A stretch of DNA of 9,926 bases from Planctomycetota bacterium (lineage in GTDB: Bacteria > Planctomycetota > PUPC01). Below are positions 1 through 5,364 of this stretch, piece after piece; the stretch's first letter is position 1; the number at the start of each line of letters is the position of its first letter. The stretch is taken from positions 1 to 9,926 of the forward strand of contig PWKM01000052.1 of assembly GCA_003559755.1 (NCBI GenBank). The letters run 5' to 3'. A program made the translations under genes and the position numbers. The notes beneath the pieces are model-generated. The model had not been told where the DNA came from. It saw nothing but the letters and a program-made list of their open reading frames with translations, and ran no database searches.

Positions 1-1029
1 CGGGCGGTACTGTTCGCCGTCGCTGAGCAGGATAGTGATCGATTCGCAGTTGGGATGCACGCCGCCGAACGTCAGGCGGGCTTCCCCGAAGAACGGGAGC
101 ACGTTCCGCAGGTCGTGGGCGAAGCCGGTGGGCAGGAACTCGACGGGGTCGTCGGGCAGCGCTTCGTCGATGATCCGCTCGACGTCTTCCATGGTGGTAT
201 GCACGTCGGTCTCGAACTCGCCCGCCTCCCAGTTTTCGGTCAGGGGGATGAGGTGGAGGGCGTCGATGAACGCCCGGCGTTCGTGGACCATCTGGATGAG
301 TTCGCCCATGTGCTTGTCGTTAATCCCTCGGGCCACGCACGTCATGATGGTGCTTTTCCGCCGGCTGAACCGGCCCAGGTTATCGAGCGCCTTGATCTTC
401 TTCTGGTAGGCGCCGGGGTTCTTGCGCAGCCGGTCGTATATCTCGGGATTGTTCCCGTCGAAGGCGAGCAGGACGGCGACCTTCGCGTCGCACAGTTTTT
501 TGCAGTATTCTTCGTCGGCCAGTTTCAGGCCGTTTGTCACGATGCGGACGCGCAGGCCGTGCTTTCGGCACAGGTCGATGATCTCGAACAGGTCGTCGCG
601 GACCGTCGGCTCGCCGCCGAACAGTTGGACGGTCGGCTTGGGGTCCATCGCCGCCAGGCCGGCCAGCACCTTCTCGAAGTATTCCAGCGGGGGATTGAAC
701 ACAAACCCCATCGCCGGTGTGTTGTTGATGCAGATGGGGCAATTCATGTTGCAGCGGTTGGTCACGTCGAGGAACGCCATCTTGGGATGGTGCTGGTGCG
801 GGCATTCGTGGCAGTTGATCCGGCACTTGACCGCGACCTCGGCCTGCGGGTCGTACCCGAGCAGGTCTCGCTTGGCCTGCCAGGCGGCGGGATCGTTGGA
901 GATCAAGCTCTCGTCGGCCCCGCAGTCGGGGCACTGACTGGCCAGATAGACCTTGCCGTCTCGGACCACGTGCTCGGAGGGCACCCGCTTCTTGCAGCTC
1001 TTGCAGATACCAAACAGTTCTGGTGTCAT
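1..1029 (-). CDS. Radical SAM protein with N-terminal zinc-ribbon-like cysteines (3' end outside window)
   Basis: This is a 343-codon open frame from ATG at 1029 to the left edge with no stop, so the C-terminus is missing. The radical SAM [4Fe-4S] motif C93-x3-C97-x2-C100 (DVTNRCNMNCPIC) is followed by GGEPT at 138-142, the usual SAM-contacting strand. Two more cysteine groups lie before the core: C9-x2-C12 with C33-x2-C36, which looks like a rubredoxin/zinc knuckle, and C69, C73, C76 followed by histidines. This layout resembles the MJ0619 / tetraether-lipid-synthase-like branch of radical SAM enzymes more than the SPASM peptide-modifying or QueE branches, but I cannot assign a substrate. 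AGGGA about 7 nt upstream supports the start. The gene follows the lipoprotein gene by 40 bp on the same strand and is probably co-transcribed with it. Radical SAM family is secure; subfamily is inference. Confidence 0.9.
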   Translation of the reverse strand, partial: MTPELFGICKSCKKRVPSEHVVRDGKVYLASQCPDCGADESLISNDPAAWQAKRDLLGYDPQAEVAVKCRINCHECPHQHHPKMAFLDVTNRCNMNCPICINNTPAMGFVFNPPLEYFEKVLAGLAAMDPKPTVQLFGGEPTVRDDLFEIIDLCRKHGLRVRIVTNGLKLADEEYCKKLCDAKVAVLLAFDGNNPEIYDRLRKNPGAYQKKIKALDNLGRFSRRKSTIMTCVARGINDKHMGELIQMVHERRAFIDALHLIPLTENWEAGEFETDVHTTMEDVERIIDEALPDDPVEFLPTGFAHDLRNVLPFFGEARLTFGGVHPNCESITILLSDGEQYRP

Positions 1030-1069
1030 ATAGCGTCCCTTGTCGTCGTGCGTCCCTTCAGCGGCCGGT

Positions 1070-1588
1070 CTAGTTGTCGTCGCCCATAATGTCTATCGTC
1101 GTCCAGCCCAACAGGAAGTCCGCCAGCTCGCCGAACTTGCAGTTCACGGTGACGCCGATCCATCCGAGGTGGAGAACCTTCGGGCAGTTGACGATCTGCG
1201 ATTTCGGCGGACGCGCTCCCCGACCGGCAATCCCGACGCCCCAGGGCGGGGGCACGTCGGCCTCCTCCAGGTCCGAGTACTCATACACGAAGTGCTCTTT
1301 GCCGGCGAGCAACAGGCCCCAGGCCGCCTGGCGGGCCTCGACCGCGCCGTAGGAGCGATCGGCCATGCCGTAGAGCGTCCCTTCAAAATCGGCGTACCCG
1401 ATGCTCAGGATGTTCAGGAAGCCGGCATAGAGCGCGAACTGCGGCTCGCTCGACACAGTCACGCCCACGTCGAAGATGTCGGTGAAATCCTGTCCCCGGT
1501 TCTGCAGATACGTACAGCCCCCGGCGAACAGGGCCACCACCGCCACACAAATGCCAAGCACGCTCATCAACCGATCCGTCTTCAACAT
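1070..1588 (-). CDS. Small Sec lipoprotein of unknown function
   Basis: A 172-residue protein with a basic N-terminus (MLKTDR), a hydrophobic stretch at 8-22 and a lipobox FAGGC, with Cys25 as the predicted lipidated residue. The mature part starts with YLQNRGQDFTDIFDVGV and continues with glycine- and aromatic-rich short strands, as in small lipoproteins of outer-membrane bacteria that carry an xDxxDIF segment. I see no catalytic motif. Two further cysteines (135, 150) lie in the C-terminal third. AAAGGAG at 1594-1600 sits 5 nt before ATG, which fixes the start. It is the first gene of a probable two-gene unit with the radical SAM gene 40 bp downstream, and a promoter-like pair lies at 1656-1684. 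Residue 170 onward is acidic (GDDN). Function is not recognised; export and lipidation are inferred from the signal sequence. Confidence 0.8.
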   Translation of the reverse strand: MLKTDRLMSVLGICVAVVALFAGGCTYLQNRGQDFTDIFDVGVTVSSEPQFALYAGFLNILSIGYADFEGTLYGMADRSYGAVEARQAAWGLLLAGKEHFVYEYSDLEEADVPPPWGVGIAGRGARPPKSQIVNCPKVLHLGWIGVTVNCKFGELADFLLGWTTIDIMGDDN

Positions 1589-1655
1589 AACAACTCCTTT
1601 CCTACCATAAGGGGTGCATTACCAGCAATTGCGGACATTGTAACCGGAGACTGGC

Positions 1656-1684
1656 ACTCTACGCAAGTATTATTCCGATTTCAA
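1656..1684 (-). promoter_or_regulatory. Candidate sigma70-type promoter for the lipoprotein/radical SAM unit
   Basis: On the minus strand, TTGAAA (1684-1679) is followed by a 17-bp spacer and TAGAGT (1661-1656). The -35 matches 5 of 6 consensus bases and the -10 matches 4 of 6. It would give a 5' UTR of about 60 nt before ATG at 1588. It is weaker than the other promoters in the window. Confidence 0.4.
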
Positions 1685-1709
1685 CGTGAGGTAAGCAGGC
1701 CTCTCCGCA

Positions 1710-1728
1710 TATGCCTGTAACAGGCATA
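1710..1728. repeat. 19-bp near-perfect palindrome (9-bp arms, 1-nt centre)
   Basis: TATGCCTGTAACAGGCATA has 9-bp arms around a single A. It lies just after the stop of the zinc-ribbon/PH gene and 26 bp upstream of the -35 of the lipoprotein promoter. No T-tract follows on either strand, so it is not a standard intrinsic terminator. A dimeric regulator site or a short RNA hairpin (7-bp stem, TAA or TTA loop) are both possible. Confidence 0.5.
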
Positions 1729-1736
1729 ACGTGCGT

Positions 1737-2408
1737 TCAATCGTCGGCGTTCGAGGCCAGACTGCTGCCGGCAATGCGCTCCCGGACCCTGGCGGCCCCT
1801 CGGACGCCAGTGAACTCGATCTCCATCTGACCGGTCCCGGCCGAGGCGATCTTCACCGTGCCGAGCCCCAGGATGCGCTCGAGGATGCTCTGCCTCAGGC
1901 GGACGGCCCGGATGTCCCGGAGCGAGACCGACGTGGACGATCTGGCGATGATCCCGCGCTTGCAGACCACCCGCCGGCTCGTCACCTTGAACACCTGGCT
2001 CCGGCGATGAATGGCCGCCCCGATAAGGATGAGCAGACCGGCGGCAAGCAGCACGAGCGTCAGTATCCCGACCGCCCTGGCCAACAGTGCGTCCTCGCTC
2101 GGGGATATCCCCATCAGGCCCGGGAGCCCACCCCGAAGAAGCAGGTCCGCTCCGCCGACAGCCGTCAGGACCAGACCGCCCACATAGGACTTCAGATAGT
2201 AGAAATGGGACGGCCTTCCGCACCAGCGGACTTCCTCGGCCCCGGCTTCATCCGGGGCGCTTTCGGCGGCGATGCCTGCGTCGGAGCCGTCGAGGAACTC
2301 GCCGCAGAATCTGCATTTACGGGCGACGGCCAGGATGCTCTCGGCGCAGAAGGGGCACGGCTTCCGCTGTTCTGCGTCATCGTGTCCGATATTTGCGTCC
2401 GCGGGCAT
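1737..2408 (-). CDS. Zinc-ribbon, membrane and bacterial PH-domain protein
   Basis: A 223-residue protein. The N-terminal zinc ribbon has CPFC (18-21) and CRFC (32-35). After an acidic linker there are two hydrophobic segments, about 74-94 and 109-132. The C-terminal part (about 138-215: QVFKVTSRRVVCKRGII, then SLRDIRAVRLRQS and the strand VKIASAGTG) has the pattern of the YdbS/YdbT-type bacterial PH domain (bPH_2, formerly DUF304). The likely place is the cytoplasmic membrane with the PH domain and ribbon on the cytoplasmic side. Role is unknown; this architecture is common in bacteria. I chose ATG at 2408 because GGAG lies 6 nt before it, while the in-frame ATG at 2420 has no Shine-Dalgarno; that longer form would add MEPT. 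It is divergent from the ArsR operon, about 190 bp away. Confidence 0.82.
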   Translation of the reverse strand: MPADANIGHDDAEQRKPCPFCAESILAVARKCRFCGEFLDGSDAGIAAESAPDEAGAEEVRWCGRPSHFYYLKSYVGGLVLTAVGGADLLLRGGLPGLMGISPSEDALLARAVGILTLVLLAAGLLILIGAAIHRRSQVFKVTSRRVVCKRGIIARSSTSVSLRDIRAVRLRQSILERILGLGTVKIASAGTGQMEIEFTGVRGAARVRERIAGSSLASNADD

Positions 2409-2414
2409 CGTTGG

Positions 2415-2418
2415 CTCC
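2415..2418 (-). promoter_or_regulatory. Ribosome binding site that decides the start of the PH-domain gene
   Basis: GGAG on the minus strand sits 6 nt before ATG at 2408 and overlaps the alternative upstream ATG (2420-2418). The upstream ATG itself is preceded only by ACCGCACA. Confidence 0.6.
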
Positions 2419-2471
2419 ATTGTGCGGTCGGGACAGAAATCGCGTTGGGTCCGCCGCCGGGCTCCAGTCTC

Positions 2472-2499
2472 ATTATTTCGGGCGGTGGCCGGTTGTCAA
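2472..2499 (-). promoter_or_regulatory. Sigma70-type promoter for the zinc-ribbon/PH gene
   Basis: On the minus strand, TTGACA (2499-2494) and AATAAT (2477-2472) are separated by 16 bp. Only one -10 base differs from consensus. Transcription would start near 2465, leaving a leader of about 55 nt. Confidence 0.6.
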
Positions 2500-2539
2500 G
2501 AGTCGTTCGATTCCCCGTTCCTTCGGTGCGGTTGTTGGG

Positions 2540-2567
2540 TTGACACCGGTCGGGCATTCGTTACTAT
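2540..2567 (+). promoter_or_regulatory. Sigma70-type promoter of the ArsR operon
   Basis: TTGACA at 2540-2545 and TACTAT at 2562-2567 are separated by 16 bp. The -35 is perfect and the -10 matches 4 of 6. The predicted start near 2574 lies about 25 nt before the ArsR start codon. Its -35 is 40 bp from that of the divergent PH-gene promoter. Confidence 0.65.
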
Positions 2568-2588
2568 GTGAGTATGTTATCACGAACG
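2557..2588 (+). promoter_or_regulatory. Candidate ArsR operator overlapping the -10 and start site
   Basis: Three overlapping inverted pairs occur here: TTCGT (2557) with ACGAA (2582-2586), CGTT (2559) with AACG (2585-2588), and GTGA (2568) with TCAC (2580-2583). ArsR-family repressors usually bind imperfect dyads over their own promoter. The pairs do not share one centre, so the exact site is uncertain. Confidence 0.3.
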
Positions 2589-2594
2589 AGGAGG
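2589..2594 (+). promoter_or_regulatory. Ribosome binding site that decides the ArsR start
   Basis: AGGAGG ends 5 nt before ATG at 2600 but only 2 nt before the overlapping in-frame ATG at 2597. Spacing favours 2600. Confidence 0.6.
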
Positions 2595-2599
2595 GCATG

Positions 2600-2926
2600 A
2601 TGGACGAAGCACAGATGGACCTGTACCGACTGAAGGCGGACCTGCTCAAGGCGGCGGGCCATCCCATCCGGCTGGCCGTCATCGATTTTCTCCGGGACGG
2701 AGAGGAGTGCGTCTGCCGCATCGCAGAACACGTCGGGGCCGAACGGTCCAACGTGTCACGCCATCTCGCAGTGATGACAAAGGCCGGGCTTGTTGCCGGT
2801 CGCAAGGACGGGACGATGGTGTACTACCGGGTTCGCATACCCTGCGTCATCGACTGTCTCGACTGCATCGAACAATGTCTGCGCGAGCGGGTGGAGGCGG
2901 AGGCCGCGCTGCTCAACGGCGGATAG
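2600..2926 (+). CDS. ArsR/SmtB-family metal(loid)-responsive repressor
   Basis: A 108-residue winged-helix protein of normal family length. The helix-turn-helix runs from about 40 to 65 (RIAEHVGAERSNVSRHLAVM, then KAGLV), followed by the wing with RKDGTMVYYRV at 68-78. The first helix of the DNA-binding part carries E-C37-V-C39, matching the ELCVCDL-type metal site of ArsR/CadC/SmtB alpha-3. A C-terminal CVIDCLDCIEQC (C82, C86, C89, C93) adds four cysteines that could form or complete a soft-metal or As(III) site. It is the first gene of an operon with the permease 114 bp downstream and the thioredoxin-like gene after it, and is probably autoregulated through the operator-like dyads at its promoter. 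It would repress until a thiophilic ion or organoarsenical binds. The exact inducer is not readable. A start at 2597 would add one Met. Confidence 0.93.
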   Translation: MDEAQMDLYRLKADLLKAAGHPIRLAVIDFLRDGEECVCRIAEHVGAERSNVSRHLAVMTKAGLVAGRKDGTMVYYRVRIPCVIDCLDCIEQCLRERVEAEAALLNGG

Positions 2927-2937
2927 CTGACGGTTGG

Positions 2938-2963
2938 GTTCGGCGGACAATCGACCGCCGAAC
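2938..2963 (+). other. Intra-operon hairpin between ArsR and permease genes
   Basis: A perfect 9-bp inverted repeat, GTTCGGCGG (2938-2946) and CCGCCGAAC (2955-2963), has an 8-nt loop. It lies 12 bp after the ArsR stop and no T-run follows, so it is more likely an mRNA processing or stability hairpin, or a partial attenuator, than a terminator. It may set the repressor-to-permease ratio. Confidence 0.55.
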
Positions 2964-3040
2964 GGAGTCGGTACGATGGCTCGGGCGGTTGTTTCTGTGC
3001 CTGAGAAGATTTTCCGTTCCCTGTTTTTGGGGGTCGTCCA

Positions 3041-4657
3041 TTGGTGGACTGGAAGACCGAGTGGAAGAAGCTGGCCCTGATCGTCGGCGTATTCCTCGTC
3101 TTTTTCTGGCTCCCGGTCGGGGTCGAGCGGTTTGGCTCGGCCGTGTTGGAGGCGCTGCACCTCACCCGGTGGTACGCTCGAGAGCACGTGATCCTGTGCC
3201 TGATCCCGGCGTTCTTCCTCGCCGGGGCGATCGCGGTGTTCGTCAGCCGGGCATCGGTGATGAAATACCTGGGCGCGAGAGCGCACAAGGTGGTCGCCTA
3301 CGGGGTGGCGAGCGTGTCGGGCTCGGTCCTGGCGGTCTGCTCGTGTGCGATCCTTCCGTTGTTCGGCGGCATCTGGAAGATGGGGGCGGGGCTGGGCCCG
3401 GCGACGGCGTTTCTGTATGCCGGGCCGGCGATCAACGTCCTGGCCATCATCCTCACCGCTCGCGTACTGGGGCTCGAGATCGGCATCGCCCGGGCTGTCG
3501 GGGCGGTCGTGTTTTCGGTGGTCATCGGCCTCATCATGCACACGATCTACCGCAAGGAGGAGCTGGAGAAAGCCGACGGGCAGATGGCCATGCCCGAGCC
3601 GGAAGTTTCCCGTCCGCTGTGGAAAAATGCGCTGTTTTTCTTCGTGATGATCGGTGTGCTCGCGTTCGCGAACTGGGGAGAGCCGGGCGGCGGCGAGACG
3701 GTTTGCTGTCCGACGAGCGGGGTGATGGCGTTCGCAACTCCCGGGAAGTCGGCCAGTTGGTTTTACGAGGCGGAACGGGAGCGGGAAATCCGCGTTGACA
3801 TCGTCATGGCCCCATTCGACCCGAGCGAGCCGGACGCCACCTACACACTGAGGCCGGAGGGCGCCCCCGCCGACGGCTCCTGGGACATCGAGGTCCCGGC
3901 CGGCCATTTTCTGGACAATCGGCGGCCGGTGCCCGGCGTATGGGCGTTCCTGTGGCAGAACAAGTGGCTGCTGACGACGGCTTTCGCGGCGGGTTTTGCA
4001 TTGATTTTGGTCTTCTGGCTCCACATCGCCTGGTGGAAGGTGGCGGTGGCGGCGGTCCCCCCGGCCGCCCTGGCCGTCCTTCTGCCCGCCGACGGCCTGT
4101 GGGTATTGATCCCGTTCTCGGCGGGGGCGATCGGGCTGTCGGTGATCCTGGCGACCAGCAGGGGCGAGGGCGAGGAGTGGTTCGCTGCCACGTGGGACTT
4201 CGCCAAACTGATCCTGCCGCTGCTGTTCGTCGGCGTGTTGATCGCCGGTTTTCTGCTGGGGCGACCGGGGTACGCCGGGCTGATCCCCGCCCGGTACGTC
4301 GAGATGCTCGTGGGCGAGCACCCCGATGCGATGCTGGAGATCACCGGCTGGGACGGCGGCCCCCTTGCCGGGGCGGTCCGGTCAGTGTGGCCGGTGTGGA
4401 CCAATTTCTTCGCCAGCATCTTCGGCGCGTTCATGTACTTTGCCACGTTGACCGAAGTGCCGATCCTGCAGGGGCTGATCGGTGCGGGGATGGGCAAGGG
4501 GCCTGCCCTGGCTTTGCTCCTGGCGGGGCCGGCCCTCTCACTGCCGAACATGCTCGTGATCCGCAGCATCATGGGCACTCGCAAGACGGTGGTCTTCTGT
4601 TCGCTGGTGGTGGTGATGGCGACGGTCTCGGGGCTGCTGTATGGAGCTTTGTTTTAA
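3041..4657 (+). CDS. DUF318/ArsP-type permease with central soluble insertion
   Basis: A 538-residue integral membrane protein of the PF03773 permease family (ArsP / YraQ / UPF0718). The first half has segments near 11-30, 50-68, 84-108, 117-141 and 147-169, with the family hallmark C100-S-C102-AILPLFGG and AGLGPATAFLYAGPAIN (116-132). The second half repeats the fold (about 311-535), with the paired motif FGAFMYFATLTEVPIL (461-476) and ALLLAGPALSLPNML (491-505). Between them, residues about 213-300 form a soluble stretch with Cys222-Cys223 and beta-rich segments. Known relatives export trivalent organoarsenicals; others are of unknown substrate. The frame has no ATG: TTG at 3041 lies 7 nt after GGGGG (3029-3033), and GTG at 3044 is the alternative. 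It sits between an ArsR repressor and a CPKC thioredoxin-like gene, which supports metal(loid) efflux. Substrate is inference. Confidence 0.9.
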   Translation: MVDWKTEWKKLALIVGVFLVFFWLPVGVERFGSAVLEALHLTRWYAREHVILCLIPAFFLAGAIAVFVSRASVMKYLGARAHKVVAYGVASVSGSVLAVCSCAILPLFGGIWKMGAGLGPATAFLYAGPAINVLAIILTARVLGLEIGIARAVGAVVFSVVIGLIMHTIYRKEELEKADGQMAMPEPEVSRPLWKNALFFFVMIGVLAFANWGEPGGGETVCCPTSGVMAFATPGKSASWFYEAEREREIRVDIVMAPFDPSEPDATYTLRPEGAPADGSWDIEVPAGHFLDNRRPVPGVWAFLWQNKWLLTTAFAAGFALILVFWLHIAWWKVAVAAVPPAALAVLLPADGLWVLIPFSAGAIGLSVILATSRGEGEEWFAATWDFAKLILPLLFVGVLIAGFLLGRPGYAGLIPARYVEMLVGEHPDAMLEITGWDGGPLAGAVRSVWPVWTNFFASIFGAFMYFATLTEVPILQGLIGAGMGKGPALALLLAGPALSLPNMLVIRSIMGTRKTVVFCSLVVVMATVSGLLYGALF

Positions 4658-4681
4658 TGTCCGTGTTTGAGGAGGAGAACG

Positions 4682-4915
4682 ATGAAGCAATTGCAGATTC
4701 TCGGGACGGGATGTCCGAAGTGCAGGAAGCTGGCCGCGAACACCGAGGCGGCCGCCGAGGAACTCGGTCTCGAATATCGACTTGAAAAGGTATCGCAGGT
4801 GAGCGAGATCACAAAGATGGGCGTGATGATGACGCCCGCTCTGGTCGTCGACGGCGAGGTCAAGGTCGCCGGCAGCGTGCCCGATGTCGCAAGGATCAAG
4901 GAAATGCTCGCATGA
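4682..4915 (+). CDS. Small thioredoxin-fold redox protein (TM0996/MTH895 type)
   Basis: A 77-residue protein. MKQLQILGTG leads into C11-P-K-C14, the CxxC active site of the 'redox-active disulfide protein 2' family. The cis-proline loop MMTPALVVDGEV (49-60) is as in thioredoxins, and the C-terminal helix is VPDVARIKEML. The length is normal for this minimal thioredoxin fold. GGAGG at 4671-4675 is 6 nt from ATG 4682; an in-frame GTG further upstream lacks such spacing. The gene begins 24 bp after the permease stop, so translation is probably in the same operon. Such genes often travel with PF03773 permeases and ArsR regulators. Likely cytosolic, perhaps handing thiol-bound substrate to the permease or keeping its cysteines reduced; that role is inferred from linkage. 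Confidence 0.92.
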   Translation: MKQLQILGTGCPKCRKLAANTEAAAEELGLEYRLEKVSQVSEITKMGVMMTPALVVDGEVKVAGSVPDVARIKEMLA

Positions 4916-4952
4916 ACCGCTGCCATTCGCCCGGAGAATGAGCCAGCCGGGC

Positions 4953-5005
4953 GCCCCGAGAGCCATTGGGGACAGCTCTCTCCGGGGCCGCTTGTTCGCT
5001 TTTTT
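4953..5005 (+). terminator. Probable terminator of the ArsR-permease-thioredoxin operon
   Basis: GCCCCGAGAGC (4953-4963) pairs with GCTCTCTCCGGGGC (4975-4988) in 11 base pairs with a 3-nt bulge. A T-rich tail with six Ts (5000-5005) follows after 11 nt. The gap before the T-run is longer than ideal, so it may be an inefficient or Rho-assisted terminator. Confidence 0.4.
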
Positions 5006-5038
5006 GCTCTGCCGCGAAGCGACTCGCGGGGCAAAAAA
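5000..5038. other. A/T-flanked hairpin overlapping the terminator T-run
   Basis: TTTTTTGC (5000-5007) pairs with GCAAAAAA (5031-5038), and CCGCGA (5012-5017) pairs with TCGCGG (5024-5029) around the loop AGCGAC. The two stems are joined by a small asymmetric bulge. The T-run of the upstream terminator is the 5' arm, so the two structures share bases. Confidence 0.5.
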
Positions 5039-5050
5039 TCAAGAGAGTGC

Positions 5051-5078
5051 TTGACACACCGGCTCCTAATCGTATTAT
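5051..5078 (+). promoter_or_regulatory. Strong sigma70-type promoter for the acidic lipoprotein/Skp-like unit
   Basis: TTGACA at 5051-5056, a 16-bp spacer, then TATTAT at 5073-5078; one base differs from consensus in total. Transcription should start near 5085, about 280 nt before the first start codon, so the RNA has a long leader. This is the best promoter in the window. Confidence 0.75.
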
Positions 5079-5084
5079 ACGGGT

Positions 5085-5364
5085 AGAGTTGTCGAACGTT
5101 CCTGACTGTCGAGGAAGGCAGAAAGACGTTGTGCGTGACGGCGTCAAACGTAATATTTCAGGTCCCATCCTTGCTCTCCGCAGGGTGGGGTGGTGCTGTG
5201 AGCGCCGACCAATATCGACATGTCATGGTGCCCGCAGTAACATGTACCAGTGCTAGTTTCTCGAGGAGGTGAGGATTCCGAGCAGTACCTGGTAGGCCGT
5301 TGTCGTAGTGTTTACGATAACGGCAGGTAAGGATCGTTTTCTTGATAGGAAAGGGGACGCAGCA
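5085..5364 (+). promoter_or_regulatory. Long structured 5' leader or small RNA (unidentified)
   Basis: The predicted transcript contains several stable hairpins. One at 5164-5189 has 10 bp with one bulge and one G-T pair. One at 5189-5210 pairs GGTGCT with AGCGCC around GTG, extended by GGT/ACC. One at 5286-5329 has the 12-bp stem GCCGTTGTCGTA / TACGATAACGGC with loop GTGTT, capped by TACCT/AGGTA. A full anti-SD complement, AGGAGGTGA (5264-5272), lies between them with no good start codon after it. I do not recognise a known riboswitch, SRP RNA, RNase P RNA, 6S RNA or tmRNA core. It may be a cis-regulatory leader or carry an independent small RNA. Confidence 0.4.

Larger units (their letters stand above)
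4916..5364. other. Long gene-free stretch: operon terminator, promoter, structured leader
   Basis: These 449 bases contain no convincing protein gene. They hold the probable end of the ArsR operon (hairpins 4953-5038), a strong promoter (5051-5078) and a leader of about 280 nt with several stable hairpins. Short frames such as 5225-5272 lack a Shine-Dalgarno sequence. Each element has its own entry. Confidence 0.7.

Noticed and set aside
55..1089. 344-codon plus-strand open frame opposite the radical SAM gene
   Set aside because: It is antisense to a frame with a clear CxxxCxxC radical SAM motif; its own translation has no domain pattern and no Shine-Dalgarno sequence.
2756..4321. 521-codon minus-strand open frame opposite the ArsR and permease genes
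   Set aside because: The translation is rich in Arg/Pro/His/Gln, typical of the antisense of GC-rich membrane protein genes. The plus-strand frames carry recognised families.
5225..5272. Possible 15-residue leader peptide (ATG at 5225, stop TGA overlapping AGGAGGTGA)
   Set aside because: There is no Shine-Dalgarno before the ATG and no run of regulatory codons. The overlap with the orphan SD is noted but not enough to call a gene.
5308..5364. GTG start at 5308 for a longer acidic lipoprotein
   Set aside because: The GTG lies in a hairpin loop without a Shine-Dalgarno, and the added residues would bury the signal sequence. ATG at 5365 has AAGGGGA in place.
5085..5364. SRP RNA, 6S RNA, RNase P RNA, tmRNA or known riboswitch
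   Set aside because: I looked for the conserved core bases of these RNAs (such as GGAAGC...GCAG of SRP and GAGGAAAGUC of RNase P) and did not find them.
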